Of a DNA stretch of 54,001 nucleotides, positions 25,155 through 34,348 are shown piece after piece. Positions within the stretch are counted from its first letter, which is position 1. Every line of letters starts with the position of its first letter. The position numbers and the translations under genes are program-made. The notes below the pieces were generated by a model. It was given only the letters and a program-made list of their open reading frames with translations, was not told the DNA's origin and searched no databases. The stretch is from Candidatus Omnitrophota bacterium (GTDB lineage: Bacteria; Omnitrophota; Koll11; JAHIPI01), in assembly GCA_028718265.1 (NCBI GenBank), contig JAQUMG010000001.1:1-54001 (forward strand). The letters are read 5' to 3'.

Positions 25155-26159
25155 TTAATTCTTTTTGCTTATATCAAACCAATATTCACGCTCATTAAGT
25201 CCTTGAACCTTAGGCTCTATTACCTTTGTATTCCTTCCAAAAATATATCCGGATCCATACCAGTTACGCACCCAATATAACACTTCCTTCGCCAGATAGT
25301 ATGTCGCATGCAACCATAGTGGCGGTGATATTTTTCTTACTTCATATGTTACATAATCATGATTAACCATAACCCTAATGTAGTGTAAATAGCCACCTTC
25401 GGATTCCGGTATCTCTATAAGCATTCCGCCCCCGCCGGTAGTTATATAATCAACTCCGTCAAACCGCTGATGTTTGAACATATGCTTATGTCCGGCAAAT
25501 ACCATATCTACCCGATATTTAGCTAAAAGCTTTCTAAGTTGATATGCCCAAGGGGCATTATCGACGTTGTACCATTCCTGCTGGCATGGATCACATGGTG
25601 GTTTGTGCATCACCACAAATATATGGTCATATTTTTGCCCCTCTTTTAACTTTTCCTCCAACCAGACAAAGTCGGGAATACCGTCCGCGTTGTCAGCGAC
25701 TATAAAATAAGAATTCCTGTCGATGAAAGTGAGCTGTTTATCACCGCAATACTCCTCGAAAAGTTTCCTGGCATCATGGTTTCCTATAGCCGCAATAACC
25801 GGATACTTGATAAGGGTTTGCACCTTTTTCCATGCCCGGAAATCCCGCTCTGAACCGTTTAAAGTAACATCTCCTGTAGATACGACAAAATCTATAGGGA
25901 CTTTTCTGAACCTGTCTTCGCGGTCCATGTGCCAAATCTCCTTAAGCGTTGATGCATCATTAGTAAAAAACCCATTGTGACTGTCGCCAAAAACAATAAA
26001 AGAGAAATATGATCCCTTGTTATTTTTTAACTTTTCGATATTTGCCTGATTGTTGTCGCTATTTGAAGCGGGCATTGTGAACCAAAAAGGGATGAGCGGA
26101 AGGAATGAGTATGCCAATACGATTACTATGAGAATAGCTAAAGTTTTCTTTAATTTCAT
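25155..26159 (-). CDS. Extracytoplasmic metallophosphoesterase (calcineurin-like)
   Basis: A 334-residue protein with an N-terminal membrane anchor or signal peptide (about 5-30) and a full set of dimetal phosphoesterase motifs: GDSH, GDV, GNHD, VVMHKPP and GHKH. It hydrolyses phosphomonoesters or diesters outside the cytosol; related proteins include purple acid phosphatase-like and UDP-sugar hydrolase-like enzymes, and the substrate is unknown. It sits 23 bases after feoB and in the middle of the metal island, which may reflect its need for Fe/Mn/Zn. Confidence 0.87.
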   Translation of the reverse strand: MKLKKTLAILIVIVLAYSFLPLIPFWFTMPASNSDNNQANIEKLKNNKGSYFSFIVFGDSHNGFFTNDASTLKEIWHMDREDRFRKVPIDFVVSTGDVTLNGSERDFRAWKKVQTLIKYPVIAAIGNHDARKLFEEYCGDKQLTFIDRNSYFIVADNADGIPDFVWLEEKLKEGQKYDHIFVVMHKPPCDPCQQEWYNVDNAPWAYQLRKLLAKYRVDMVFAGHKHMFKHQRFDGVDYITTGGGGMLIEIPESEGGYLHYIRVMVNHDYVTYEVRKISPPLWLHATYYLAKEVLYWVRNWYGSGYIFGRNTKVIEPKVQGLNEREYWFDISKKN

Positions 26160-26182
26160 ATACTATTTTCTTTTTATACGGC

Positions 26183-27913
26183 TCAGCGTAATATTGCAAA
26201 ATTAAGCGCTGTACCAACAATAATACTAACCGTTATCATAATAAGGGTGGATTTGATCAGGTCTTTCACGCCAAGCTCTTTCCATAAAACTATGAACGTG
26301 GCAACGCATGGGAAAGATACAGCCAACAATGTCACCGCTATGAATATCTGTTTAGCGGAAAGCCCAAGCGGCGCGAGCATACCCGCTGCGACATCTTTTC
26401 TTAAAAAACCAATTGATAGGGCTACTATCGCTTCTTTGGGCAGGCCAAATAAGCCGTGAATAATCGGCGCGAATATTCCCGTAATAATATCAAACAACTT
26501 AAAATACAATAGGATATTAATGACCAGGACACCTATCAAAACAATCGGCACCGCCTCGAACAAAAATCCTTTAACACGAAAATATAATTTTCTTCCCAAG
26601 ATTGCTAGTGGCGGAAATCTGTAAGGAGGGATTTCTATTAAAAACTCAGGACTGTATCCGGGCAATACTCGGTTTAAAATAATCCCTAATATCAAAATTA
26701 TAATGAATAATACCAGATATACCCCTCCCACATAAAATCCGCCAAACACGCCTAATAGCCCGACGATCATCGCTTGCAATGGAACGCATGGCACGCCTAT
26801 GGAAATAATAGTCGACGCAATAAACCTTTCACGTTTTGACTCCAGAACGCGCGTTGATAATATACCGGGAACGTTACAACCAAAACCCAAAAGCACCGGT
26901 ATGATGGCATAACCATGCAGGCCCAAACGATGCAATAAATTATCCAGTAATATAGCCAAGCGCGGTAAGTATCCTATATCTTCCAATAGGCTCAGGACAA
27001 GATAAAATGATATGACATACGGTAATACCATGCCAAATTCGATATAAGGCGCTGTGGTCAAAAGCCCGAGCGACTGCTTAAAATCGATCTTTCCATTAAT
27101 TAAATCGCCAATCAATAGATGGAATAGAAAACTCTTTCCCTGCCAATGAAGCGTCAATTTTTCCAGTAAAGGTTGGATTGTACTATAAAAGATGGGATCC
27201 GTTATTTTATTGATTATAGACTCACCTATGATACGAACGATTTTAAACGATACGTATATGACCCCCGATGCCATGACAAGACCCGTAAAGGGCCGTACAG
27301 ACGCGTCCTCCAGCATCTCTCTTAAGTGATGATGACGATGCTCAAGACGCTGCACCTGCTCAATGATATGTCCTATCTCTTTCCAGCGTTCTTCATGCGA
27401 AACTTTATCTCTAGATACAGGTGCCGCCTCTTTTATCCTGTCTATTAATAATTTTATACCTACACCGGTTACAGCACAGGTCGAGATCACCGGAATATGT
27501 ATTATTTCTTCCAGCTTTTTAATATCAATATGAACTCCCCTGTGAACGGCGTCATCACACATGTTTAAACACGCAATTGTCGGGAAGCCTTCTTCAACGA
27601 GTTGCAGGGTTAAAAGTAAATTTCTCTCTAAATTGGTCGAGTCAAGTATATTAACCACCGCAATCTCGTTCTTAGGATACTCTCTCAACAAGGAAACGGC
27701 TACTTCTTCGGCGCTTGAAGACGACTCTAGCGAATATGTACCGGGTAAATCTACAACCTCGATCTTCTCATTTCCCAAGCTCAAATAGCCCTTAATAAAC
27801 TCTATAGTTGTGCCGGGATAATTAGATGAGATTACGTGAACATCCGTAAGACGGGAGAATATCACACTTTTGCCAACATTAGGGTTGCCTATTAAATATA
27901 TCTTTTTTATCAT
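26183..27913 (-). CDS. feoB: Ferrous iron transporter FeoB
   Basis: The main Fe2+ uptake permease of the inner membrane. N-terminal G-domain: G1 GNPNVGKS, G2 region NYPGTT, G3 DLPGTYS, G4 NMCD, then a GDI helical bundle (around 165-210, His-rich REHRHHH-type segment). The membrane part has gate 1 with GFGCNVPGI and gate 2 with FLRKDVAAGMLAPL. At 576 residues it is shorter than E. coli FeoB (773), mainly through the C-terminal end and loops. The start overlaps feoA by ATGA. It may be driven by the promoter of the long metal island, since only 31 bases precede feoA. Confidence 0.94.
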   Translation of the reverse strand: MIKKIYLIGNPNVGKSVIFSRLTDVHVISSNYPGTTIEFIKGYLSLGNEKIEVVDLPGTYSLESSSSAEEVAVSLLREYPKNEIAVVNILDSTNLERNLLLTLQLVEEGFPTIACLNMCDDAVHRGVHIDIKKLEEIIHIPVISTCAVTGVGIKLLIDRIKEAAPVSRDKVSHEERWKEIGHIIEQVQRLEHRHHHLREMLEDASVRPFTGLVMASGVIYVSFKIVRIIGESIINKITDPIFYSTIQPLLEKLTLHWQGKSFLFHLLIGDLINGKIDFKQSLGLLTTAPYIEFGMVLPYVISFYLVLSLLEDIGYLPRLAILLDNLLHRLGLHGYAIIPVLLGFGCNVPGILSTRVLESKRERFIASTIISIGVPCVPLQAMIVGLLGVFGGFYVGGVYLVLFIIILILGIILNRVLPGYSPEFLIEIPPYRFPPLAILGRKLYFRVKGFLFEAVPIVLIGVLVINILLYFKLFDIITGIFAPIIHGLFGLPKEAIVALSIGFLRKDVAAGMLAPLGLSAKQIFIAVTLLAVSFPCVATFIVLWKELGVKDLIKSTLIMITVSIIVGTALNFAILR

Positions 27914-28143
27914 TCTGTCTCTACGATGACTTTTGCCGCCATACCATGCCCCAGAGCAAGAACACTTCTGCCCACTTTTATCACCACAGGCCCTCTTAAT
28001 CCAATATGGCTAAGCTTAGTGATTTTCATACCTATATGTAAACCCATACTAGTCAATCTATGTTGTAAGCCACCGCCTCCTAAAATTTCTGAAACCTTAC
28101 CATCTTGGTCAGGTTTAAGATGCGCTAAAGATATTTTCTTCAT
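27910..28143 (-). CDS. feoA: Ferrous iron transport protein A
   Basis: A 77-residue SH3-like cytosolic partner of FeoB. The family pattern is plain: N-terminal SLAHLKPDQDGKV, then GGGGLQHRLTSMGLHIG and a final GHGMAAKVIVE. ATGA overlap with feoB indicates coupled expression. It lies 31 bases after the MBL-protein gene. Confidence 0.93.
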   Translation of the reverse strand: MKKISLAHLKPDQDGKVSEILGGGGLQHRLTSMGLHIGMKITKLSHIGLRGPVVIKVGRSVLALGHGMAAKVIVETE

Positions 28144-28174
28144 AGTCTGTCATTCTATCGTAAAAAGATTTACT

Positions 28175-28885
28175 TTATGCTTCTATTGCTTGACCTTCGT
28201 TTACCATAATACAATTCTTATTGTATTCTTTGAAACATATTTGTTGTGCGATCCGGCCTGTACAATGGAAAGGCATGACCTGGCAAACCCCAATTTCTTT
28301 TAATTTTAACACAATCTTATTAATTTCTTCTACCGTATGATCTTTAAGGTGAAAACCGCCTATAATTAAATGCACCTTCATATTAAAAGAGGTTTTGGCA
28401 TGCTGCACAATTTCTATTATTCCGGGATGAGCGCATCCCGTAAGGACAATAATACCTTTAGCTGTCTTTATCGCCAAATATTGTTCCGATATATTAGAAT
28501 CGCGGCGTTTCCCGGTAAGTTCGCCGCTTAAGTAAATATGATCGCGTATATTGGTTACTCCCGCCACTTCTACAATTCGTGCTCCATAGTAGCGTATTTT
28601 GGCCTTGCTATCCGGTTTAAAATGCGGGCATACATAAACGGTCACATCTCGGTTCCGCTCTAATATTTTCCACAAACCTGAGATATGATCCCAGTCATCG
28701 TGAGAAATCACAATATGTTTTATTTTATTGATATCCACATTAAATCTTTTTAGCTGTTTTAAAACATAATCCGGATTGCCGAATGTGTCGAAAAGAATAT
28801 CATCGTCTATCAGGATGGAGAGGCCCCAGTGTTTTATAAAACGCTGCCATTTTGTCGAACCCTCGGCGAGAATTTTTAATCTCAT
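28175..28885 (-). CDS. MBL-fold metallohydrolase
   Basis: A 236-residue cytoplasmic metallo-beta-lactamase-fold protein. The metal motif is SHDDWDH in place of the usual HxHxDH, with later ligand candidates in GCAHPGI and PFHCTG. This subfamily (with GGFH and the terminal FHCTG) resembles the aminobenzene-phosphate ribosyl synthase-like proteins of methanogens and their bacterial relatives, whose real substrates are mostly unknown. It lies 7 bases after the NifU-like gene and 31 before feoA, in the Fe-S part of the island. Confidence 0.83.
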   Translation of the reverse strand: MRLKILAEGSTKWQRFIKHWGLSILIDDDILFDTFGNPDYVLKQLKRFNVDINKIKHIVISHDDWDHISGLWKILERNRDVTVYVCPHFKPDSKAKIRYYGARIVEVAGVTNIRDHIYLSGELTGKRRDSNISEQYLAIKTAKGIIVLTGCAHPGIIEIVQHAKTSFNMKVHLIIGGFHLKDHTVEEINKIVLKLKEIGVCQVMPFHCTGRIAQQICFKEYNKNCIMVNEGQAIEA

Positions 28886-28892
28886 ATTTTCC

Positions 28893-29282
28893 TCATGGCT
28901 TAAGAAGATAATCAGCTATCGCTTTATACAACGTGCTTACAGCCAGGATCGCGCAGTGAGCATGGCTTTTGGGTAAAACTTTCAATTCCGCGATGACCTG
29001 TCCGGCTGATATACCAAGCGCTTCCTGCAGAGACTTTCCTACCACAAGGGTGCACACCATAGCCCCGCACGCGGTTGTATAAACACATCCGTCGGTGTGA
29101 AATCTTATATCCGTTATCTTGTTATTCTCCACTACTATATAAAATTCCATCTGGTCGCCGCATATACCTTTAATATAAGCCGACCCGCTCGGACCGTTCA
29201 TCTGTCCGAAATATCTATTATCTTTTACTAAATCAAAAATATTTTCCGGTATAACCGATACATCTTCTGGATTACCAATCAT
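28893..29282 (-). CDS. NifU/IscU-like iron-sulphur scaffold
   Basis: A 129-residue protein with the NifU N-terminal fold: MEFYIVVENNKI, FHTDGCVYTTACGA with two of the cluster Cys, and HCAIL with the third. This subfamily is the short IscU type found in anaerobes. It probably receives Fe and S for new clusters. ATGA overlap with the DUF2099 gene. No IscS-type cysteine desulphurase is in the window, so the sulphur donor is elsewhere. Confidence 0.86.
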   Translation of the reverse strand: MIGNPEDVSVIPENIFDLVKDNRYFGQMNGPSGSAYIKGICGDQMEFYIVVENNKITDIRFHTDGCVYTTACGAMVCTLVVGKSLQEALGISAGQVIAELKVLPKSHAHCAILAVSTLYKAIADYLLKP

Positions 29283-30133
29283 GCTACAGCGCTCTTTTCT
29301 GTCTTCTTCCGCAGCCTGAATATATTGGGTGAATAACCGGAAACAAGCATCTTCCCCTTTTGTGTAATGATATACACGGGCGAGGCATCTGACAATATTT
29401 CAGCTGCCTTTATGCACAGGATATTTCTGACCTCTTTAGAGCGGCATGCCCAGACTAAATCCGAGTATTTTTCTATTTCATTTATTCGCTCTGCGCTGAT
29501 GCCTGTTGTACATATCGCCAGGATGATCAGCGATATGCCACATTGCTTTTCCAGGGCTCGAATACTTTTTAAACCCTCTCCTTGATAGGCATTGACTGTA
29601 ACGGCTATATTTTTATGCCCCTCTTTCGCGGCTTCAATAACGCCTCTTTTCTGATCAATCACTCCACTGTTATTTATCGTGCGGCAGCCATATTGATGCA
29701 ACCTCTCAATAACCTCCGGAATTGCCGATGTACGAAGAACGCTATGCATCCTGGCGCCAATACCCTGCACAACTTGGGGAATTGACACCGCCACCGTACC
29801 CGCACCGTCGCAGACTATGACGGAACTATCGATAACCTTGTTCATTAAACCGTACGCTATGATCTCCGAAGCGCCGTAAGGTATGGATTCACCGTCATCC
29901 CACAGCACACGACCTTTCGAGCAAAAACCGAATTGATCTATTTTCCCTTCAATAACTTTCCTGATCTCATCCTTTAGCCGCGAAAGCGGCAAATCACCGG
30001 ATCTCTTGAGCCCTTTATAAAGAAAACCGGCAAGCGGACAATGGGCGATAGTTGGTTTCGTTATTTTTATTACCTTACCGTTTGATATCGTAACCAATGA
30101 CGAAAAATATCTAACGAGATGAATATCTTTCAT
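29279..30133 (-). CDS. DUF2099 family protein (methanogenesis marker protein 8 family)
   Basis: A 284-residue soluble protein of the family known in methanogens as marker protein 8. The family's core is clear: CPLAGF near the N-terminus, PYGASEIIAYGL, VCDGAGTVAVS, PQVVQGIGARMHSVLRTS, SAIPEVI and VTVNAY. The methanogen function is unresolved; bacterial relatives occur near Fe-S and C1 genes. ATG 30133 overlaps the mrp stop by ATGA; a longer frame starts inside mrp and is unlikely. No other methanogenesis gene is in the window. Neighbours are Mrp, a NifU-like scaffold and MetV, which suggests a role in cluster or cofactor assembly or repair. Confidence 0.82.
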   Translation of the reverse strand: MKDIHLVRYFSSLVTISNGKVIKITKPTIAHCPLAGFLYKGLKRSGDLPLSRLKDEIRKVIEGKIDQFGFCSKGRVLWDDGESIPYGASEIIAYGLMNKVIDSSVIVCDGAGTVAVSIPQVVQGIGARMHSVLRTSAIPEVIERLHQYGCRTINNSGVIDQKRGVIEAAKEGHKNIAVTVNAYQGEGLKSIRALEKQCGISLIILAICTTGISAERINEIEKYSDLVWACRSKEVRNILCIKAAEILSDASPVYIITQKGKMLVSGYSPNIFRLRKKTEKSAVA

Positions 30134-30948
30134 GCGTTTTTCTTTATTATTTTCTTTATGATATCGTTTATGGCTGCGGCTGCCTTGGTTTCTTTGCCAC
30201 AAGATATATACGGTTTACCCTCGTCACCCGAAATAACCATTTCCGGCTCTATGGGTATTCTCCCTAAAAACGGGACCTTAAGTTCGCGGGCCGCCTTTTC
30301 TCCGCCTCCCGCCTTAAAAAGATCCGTCTCTTTTTTGCAATGAGGGCAGATAAGACCGCTCATATTTTCGATGACGCCCAATACCGGAATGTGGAGTTGC
30401 CGGGCAAACAGTATAGTTTTGCGTGCGTCCAAAACAGCCACATCCTGCGGCGTTGTAACAATAACAGCGCCTGTTACATCCGATATAAGCTGGCACACGC
30501 TTAAAGGCTCATCCCCTGTTCCCGGAGGTGAGTCGATTATAAGGTAATCCAAATCTCCCCAGATTACATCGCTTAAAAATTGCTTTATAACGCCCATCTT
30601 CAAAGGACCGCGCCATATGACAGGTTGATCCGGATCGTATCCTATCAAAGCAATGCTTACAGCGCTTAAATTCGGCATAACTTCGACTGGGGCTATCCCG
30701 GCATCGATTCCGAATATGACCTTTTTCTCTATACCCAACATCTTGGCTATATTTGGCCCGTGAAGATCAGTATCCAAAATGCCTACTTTTAATCCCGATA
30801 CCGCGAGAGCGTGTGCAATATTGACAGCGACGGTTGTTTTTCCTACACCGCCCTTACCGCTCATAACGATAATCTTATTTTTTATGCGCGACATCTTCGT
30901 TTTAAGCCGTGCGTCCTGTTCGGCAGGATCTATTTTGGCGCTTTCCAT
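30130..30948 (-). CDS. mrp: Mrp/NBP35-type Fe-S carrier ATPase
   Basis: A 272-residue P-loop ATPase with deviant Walker A GKGGVGKT, switch motif DTDLHGPNIA, Walker B LIIDSPPGTGDE and the C-terminal CPHC that bridges a 4Fe-4S cluster between two subunits. It delivers clusters to apo-proteins. AAGGAATAAT precedes ATG 30948. It is 9 bases after MetV and overlaps the DUF2099 gene. Confidence 0.93.
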   Translation of the reverse strand: MESAKIDPAEQDARLKTKMSRIKNKIIVMSGKGGVGKTTVAVNIAHALAVSGLKVGILDTDLHGPNIAKMLGIEKKVIFGIDAGIAPVEVMPNLSAVSIALIGYDPDQPVIWRGPLKMGVIKQFLSDVIWGDLDYLIIDSPPGTGDEPLSVCQLISDVTGAVIVTTPQDVAVLDARKTILFARQLHIPVLGVIENMSGLICPHCKKETDLFKAGGGEKAARELKVPFLGRIPIEPEMVISGDEGKPYISCGKETKAAAAINDIIKKIIKKNA

Positions 30949-30957
30949 ATTATTCCT

Positions 30958-31614
30958 TTAATGCTTATTGACCAGTAACCAATCGATAGCTTTTCTATGG
31001 TCTCTTGCCCCGCTCATCAACCGCATATTTTCAAGCTGCCCCAACTCTTTAAGCCTTTTATATATGAGGATCCACACGCAATCCCGGTCAGGATCAATTT
31101 CACATTTCCCTTTATTCTGTCCGCCACAGGGACCGTTTCGCAAGCCTTTAGGGCAGCGCGTAACAGGACAAATACCACCGGTTACGCCTACGATACATTC
31201 TCCGCACATCAGGCATTTCTTCTCAAAACGATCCTCTTTTGGAGAAAGCCTAACGATCTCTCCTTGAAATAACGTGTCATTGGCAGGATAAACCGGCTTC
31301 TGTAAAACTTCCGCTATGGCTTGTGTTCCGCCGCCGCAGGCAAGACTTACAATCGATTGAGAAACAGCAAGCTCTTTTTCTTTGCGCCTAAGAAGCTTCT
31401 TTGTCTCAAAAATATAACACGCCGGGTTAAGAATATCCCAGCCGGCCACAATCTTATCTCTCTCTTCAAGCGCCTTTGATAAACTTTTTATTTCATTTTC
31501 ACCGCCGGTCTTACAGGTAGTCGCGCAAACAGCACATCCTATTAAAAAAACGGTTGTGTCATTCTTTATATATTTTAGTATTTCATCCAGCGGCTTCTGC
31601 TTTGTAATTATCAT
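30958..31614 (-). CDS. metV: MetV-like methylenetetrahydrofolate reductase C-terminal-domain protein
   Basis: A 218-residue Cys-rich protein: N-terminal GCAVCATTCKTGG and a C-terminal block with KCLMCGECIVGVTGGICP, then TRCPKGLRNGPCGG and CEIDPDRDCVW. This is the zinc/Fe-S partner domain that in acetogens pairs with MetF in the Wood-Ljungdahl pathway. No MetF is nearby, so here it may work with another reductase or in assembly. Its start overlaps the upstream ATPase gene by 32 bases, implying coupling. Confidence 0.87.
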   Translation of the reverse strand: MIITKQKPLDEILKYIKNDTTVFLIGCAVCATTCKTGGENEIKSLSKALEERDKIVAGWDILNPACYIFETKKLLRRKEKELAVSQSIVSLACGGGTQAIAEVLQKPVYPANDTLFQGEIVRLSPKEDRFEKKCLMCGECIVGVTGGICPVTRCPKGLRNGPCGGQNKGKCEIDPDRDCVWILIYKRLKELGQLENMRLMSGARDHRKAIDWLLVNKH

Positions 31615-32464
31615 AATTTATCACTTCGCCCCATATATCTTTTATCTCTTTTACTACTTCTTCGCTCGCGCCTTCGATCGCCGTTATCCCCTTGACTAAT
31701 GTTTTAGGGATAGAGCCATCGAATAATATCTTACCGGCGATCTCTATATTACCGGATCGGCAATATGCTTCTATCTTTTTAGTCATATCAATATTAAGGT
31801 CATATTTATTAATAACCATCTTGACCGGCACCTTAAAATGAGCGCATACCTCAATGACCCTTTTTGCGTCGTGGAGCCCTGAAAGAGTAGGCTCGGTAAC
31901 TACCACCGCGCAATCTACGCCTGAAAGAGAAGCAATGACAGGGCAACCTATGCCCGGTGGCCCGTCAACGATAACGTAATCAAGATGGTCGTTCTCAGCG
32001 ATCTCCTTGGCTACCTGCCGTATCTTCGCCACAAGCTTACCGGAATTCTCTTCGGCAATACCCAGCTTCGCGTGAACAAAAGGGCCGTATTTCGTATCTG
32101 ATATAAACCACTCACCCGCTACGTTCTCTTCCATGGTTATGGCCTTAGCAGGACATATGAGGCTGCATAGCCCGCATCCTTCGCATGATATGGGATCGCT
32201 GGTTAAGTCATATTTTATGGCGCCAAATCGGCACAGAGTGATACATTTGCCGCACTGAGTGCATATCTTCTTATTGAGCTTCGCGGTCTTACCGCTTTTG
32301 AACTCATGGCGTTCCTTTACTACCGGATGCAGTAAAAGGTGCAAATCCGCCGCGTCCACATCGCAGTCTACCATCATCTTATTTTTGGCTAAAGCGGCGA
32401 AAGACGCCGTAAGAATCGTCTTCCCTGTACCGCCTTTTCCGCTGATCACAACGATCTGTTTCAT
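31583..32464 (-). CDS. MinD-type ATPase with inserted ferredoxin domain (second of a pair)
   Basis: A 293-residue P-loop ATPase with GKGGTGKT and Walker B VIVDGPPGIG, into which two 4Fe-4S motifs have been inserted (CTQCGKCITLC about 73-83 and CEGCGLCSLIC about 95-105). Such pairs (COG1149 type) are common in anaerobes next to NifX- and Mrp-like genes and probably load or sense clusters. It overlaps both neighbours: by 4 bases with the first ATPase and by 32 with metV. Confidence 0.9.
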   Translation of the reverse strand: MKQIVVISGKGGTGKTILTASFAALAKNKMMVDCDVDAADLHLLLHPVVKERHEFKSGKTAKLNKKICTQCGKCITLCRFGAIKYDLTSDPISCEGCGLCSLICPAKAITMEENVAGEWFISDTKYGPFVHAKLGIAEENSGKLVAKIRQVAKEIAENDHLDYVIVDGPPGIGCPVIASLSGVDCAVVVTEPTLSGLHDAKRVIEVCAHFKVPVKMVINKYDLNIDMTKKIEAYCRSGNIEIAGKILFDGSIPKTLVKGITAIEGASEEVVKEIKDIWGEVINYDNYKAEAAG

Positions 32465-33312
32465 GATATCTCTTTCGTTATCATGTCAAACATCATGCGG
32501 AATTTTTCTTTATATTCCGCCTTCTCCTGAACCAGCGGAATCCCGCGTGAATAAAGAAAAGCTATCTCTCTATCAAATGGTATGCGCAGAAGTATCGGTA
32601 TTTTGTTATCCTGACAATATTTGTCAACTTTATCATCACCTATGTCTGAGCGGTTAATAACGACTCCAAACGGGATCTTTAACTTCCTTAAAACCTCCAC
32701 TGCCAAAACCAAATCGTTAAACCCGAAAGGCGTTGGTTCGGTTACCAATATACAGTAATCAGTTTTCTTTACCGCAGCTATAACGGGACAGGATGTTCCG
32801 GGTGGAGCGTCAATAATAACGGTTTTGGCGGGATTAATATGCTCCTGCACCTGTCTAATAAGAGGCGGGGACATTATTTCTCCGACATTGAGCATGCCAT
32901 GGACAAATTGCATGTCCTGTGACATCCCTGTTTCTATAACGCCTATCTCTTTATTCACTTCTTTGATAGCTTTTTGGGGGCAGAGCAGGCTGCAGGCACC
33001 GCACCCATGGCAAAGATGCGGAAAGATAAGAACGCTTCCTTTTCCTTTATCATCAGCGGGAATAACCGCTATCGCGTGATATGCGCATATCTCGCGGCAT
33101 ATGCCGCAAATATTACATCTTGCTTCATCGACTTCCGGGATCGGAATAAACGCGGGTATTTTTTCTTTTATTTCCGGTTTTAAGAAAATATGGGCGTTCG
33201 GTTCCTCAACGTCACAATCAAGACATTGTACATCATTTAAAGACAGCGCCAGATTAACCGCTATCGTAGTCTTCCCCGTACCGCCTTTGCCGCTCGCAAC
33301 CGATATGATCAT
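32461..33312 (-). CDS. MinD-type ATPase with inserted ferredoxin domain (first of a pair)
   Basis: A 283-residue paralogue of the next gene: GKGGTGKT, then CNICGICREIC and CHGCGACSLLC 4Fe-4S motifs, and VIIDAPPGTS as Walker B. The two are about one-third identical by eye and are likely to form a heterodimer. The ATG at 33312 has a weak CAGGG site. It comes 9 bases after the methyltransferase stop. Confidence 0.9.
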   Translation of the reverse strand: MIISVASGKGGTGKTTIAVNLALSLNDVQCLDCDVEEPNAHIFLKPEIKEKIPAFIPIPEVDEARCNICGICREICAYHAIAVIPADDKGKGSVLIFPHLCHGCGACSLLCPQKAIKEVNKEIGVIETGMSQDMQFVHGMLNVGEIMSPPLIRQVQEHINPAKTVIIDAPPGTSCPVIAAVKKTDYCILVTEPTPFGFNDLVLAVEVLRKLKIPFGVVINRSDIGDDKVDKYCQDNKIPILLRIPFDREIAFLYSRGIPLVQEKAEYKEKFRMMFDMITKEIS

Positions 33313-33321
33313 AAACCCTGC

Positions 33322-33924
33322 TTATCGCGTAGCCACAACGACATGTTGATACGCGCTCTTTGCTTTCTTGTTAGAAAAACCTTTTTTCGCCAGATATTTT
33401 TCGATGTCCAATAGACTCACCTTGCCAGATTCATGCTTTTTACCATCAAGTGCATGGATCTTATCCATGACACCGAAGCCCTTCTTTGAGAAATCACTGA
33501 TAACTAATTTCCCGCCAGGGGCTAGAACGCGGATCAGCTCATCTATAACCTTGTATGGATTGGCAAGATGGTGAATAACGTTGACAGAAAAAACCACATC
33601 GAAGCTCGCGTTAGCAAAACTCGTGCACTCACCATCTTCGATCCTAAAGTCGACCTGTTTTTCAAGACCGGAATACGCAATATTAAGTCGCGCGAAACGC
33701 TGCTCTTTCTCCGAGATATCAAAGGTAACAAATGAGCACCCCCTCTTCGCGAGCGCAAGCGCAAAATGGCCCTTACCCGTCCCGGCTTCAAGGATCTTAC
33801 CGGAAAGAGGCATTGCCTCTCTTAAGATAAAATCTCTTTCCTTATCTATATCGTAACCGAAACCTTTATAAAGCTTATTTCTTTCGAGATATGCCTTATG
33901 ATTCTCTATAACTTTTTTATTCAT
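33322..33924 (-). CDS. Class I SAM-dependent methyltransferase
   Basis: A 200-residue protein with the Rossmann SAM motif LEAGTGKGHFAL, motif II acidic residue in FVTFDIS, and the post-I motif FDVVFSVNVIHHL. It is closest in style to UbiE/type-11 methyltransferases; the substrate is unknown. ATG 33924 with AAGGAAA upstream is preferred over a longer start overlapping the NifX-like gene. Located between a NifX-like gene and the MinD pair. Confidence 0.86.
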   Translation of the reverse strand: MNKKVIENHKAYLERNKLYKGFGYDIDKERDFILREAMPLSGKILEAGTGKGHFALALAKRGCSFVTFDISEKEQRFARLNIAYSGLEKQVDFRIEDGECTSFANASFDVVFSVNVIHHLANPYKVIDELIRVLAPGGKLVISDFSKKGFGVMDKIHALDGKKHESGKVSLLDIEKYLAKKGFSNKKAKSAYQHVVVATR

Positions 33925-33940
33925 AGCAGTTTCCTTGTTT

Positions 33941-34318
33941 CTAATTGCTTTTCCCCGGCATGCCAAATTTAGACCCAACGCTTGCGCTTTCGGTAGCTTT
34001 TAACTCACCTTTTTTATACTTTTCTACAGCGCTTTTCACTGTTCCGCCAATGCCGGTGAATATCTTTATACCGGCAGCATTTAATGTCTGGAAAGCGTTT
34101 GGGCCGACGTTCCCTGTCAAAACCGCCTTTACTCCCTTGGATGCCATAAGCTGTCCCGATTGAATTCCGGCTCCCCCTGAAAACTCGGTATTAGGGTTTT
34201 GCACTGCCTCAAACTCTGCGGTATCCGTGTCAATAAATACAAAATATTGACATCTTCCAAAGCGGGGATCGACTTTCGAGTCCAATGTATTTCCTTCCGA
34301 TGTAACACAAATTTTCAT
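33941..34318 (-). CDS. NifX/NifB-C-like dinitrogenase-cofactor-binding domain protein
   Basis: A 125-residue RNase H-like domain (DiNase FeMo-co family): [44 protein letters not shown] and GIGGTVKSA. In nitrogen fixers the fold carries FeMo-co precursors, but small versions in anaerobes lacking nitrogenase probably bind other Fe-S complexes. No nif structural genes are present. AGGGGG lies before the ATG at 34318. Confidence 0.87.
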   Translation of the reverse strand: MKICVTSEGNTLDSKVDPRFGRCQYFVFIDTDTAEFEAVQNPNTEFSGGAGIQSGQLMASKGVKAVLTGNVGPNAFQTLNAAGIKIFTGIGGTVKSAVEKYKKGELKATESASVGSKFGMPGKSN

Positions 34319-34348
34319 ACATCCCCCTTGTCTATTGTTTTCGTTCTA

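Noticed and set aside
29279..33312. Archaeal or methanogen origin
   Set aside because: The DUF2099 and MetV genes are embedded in a bacterial operon with Fur, FeoAB and Znu, and the window encodes outer-membrane proteins.
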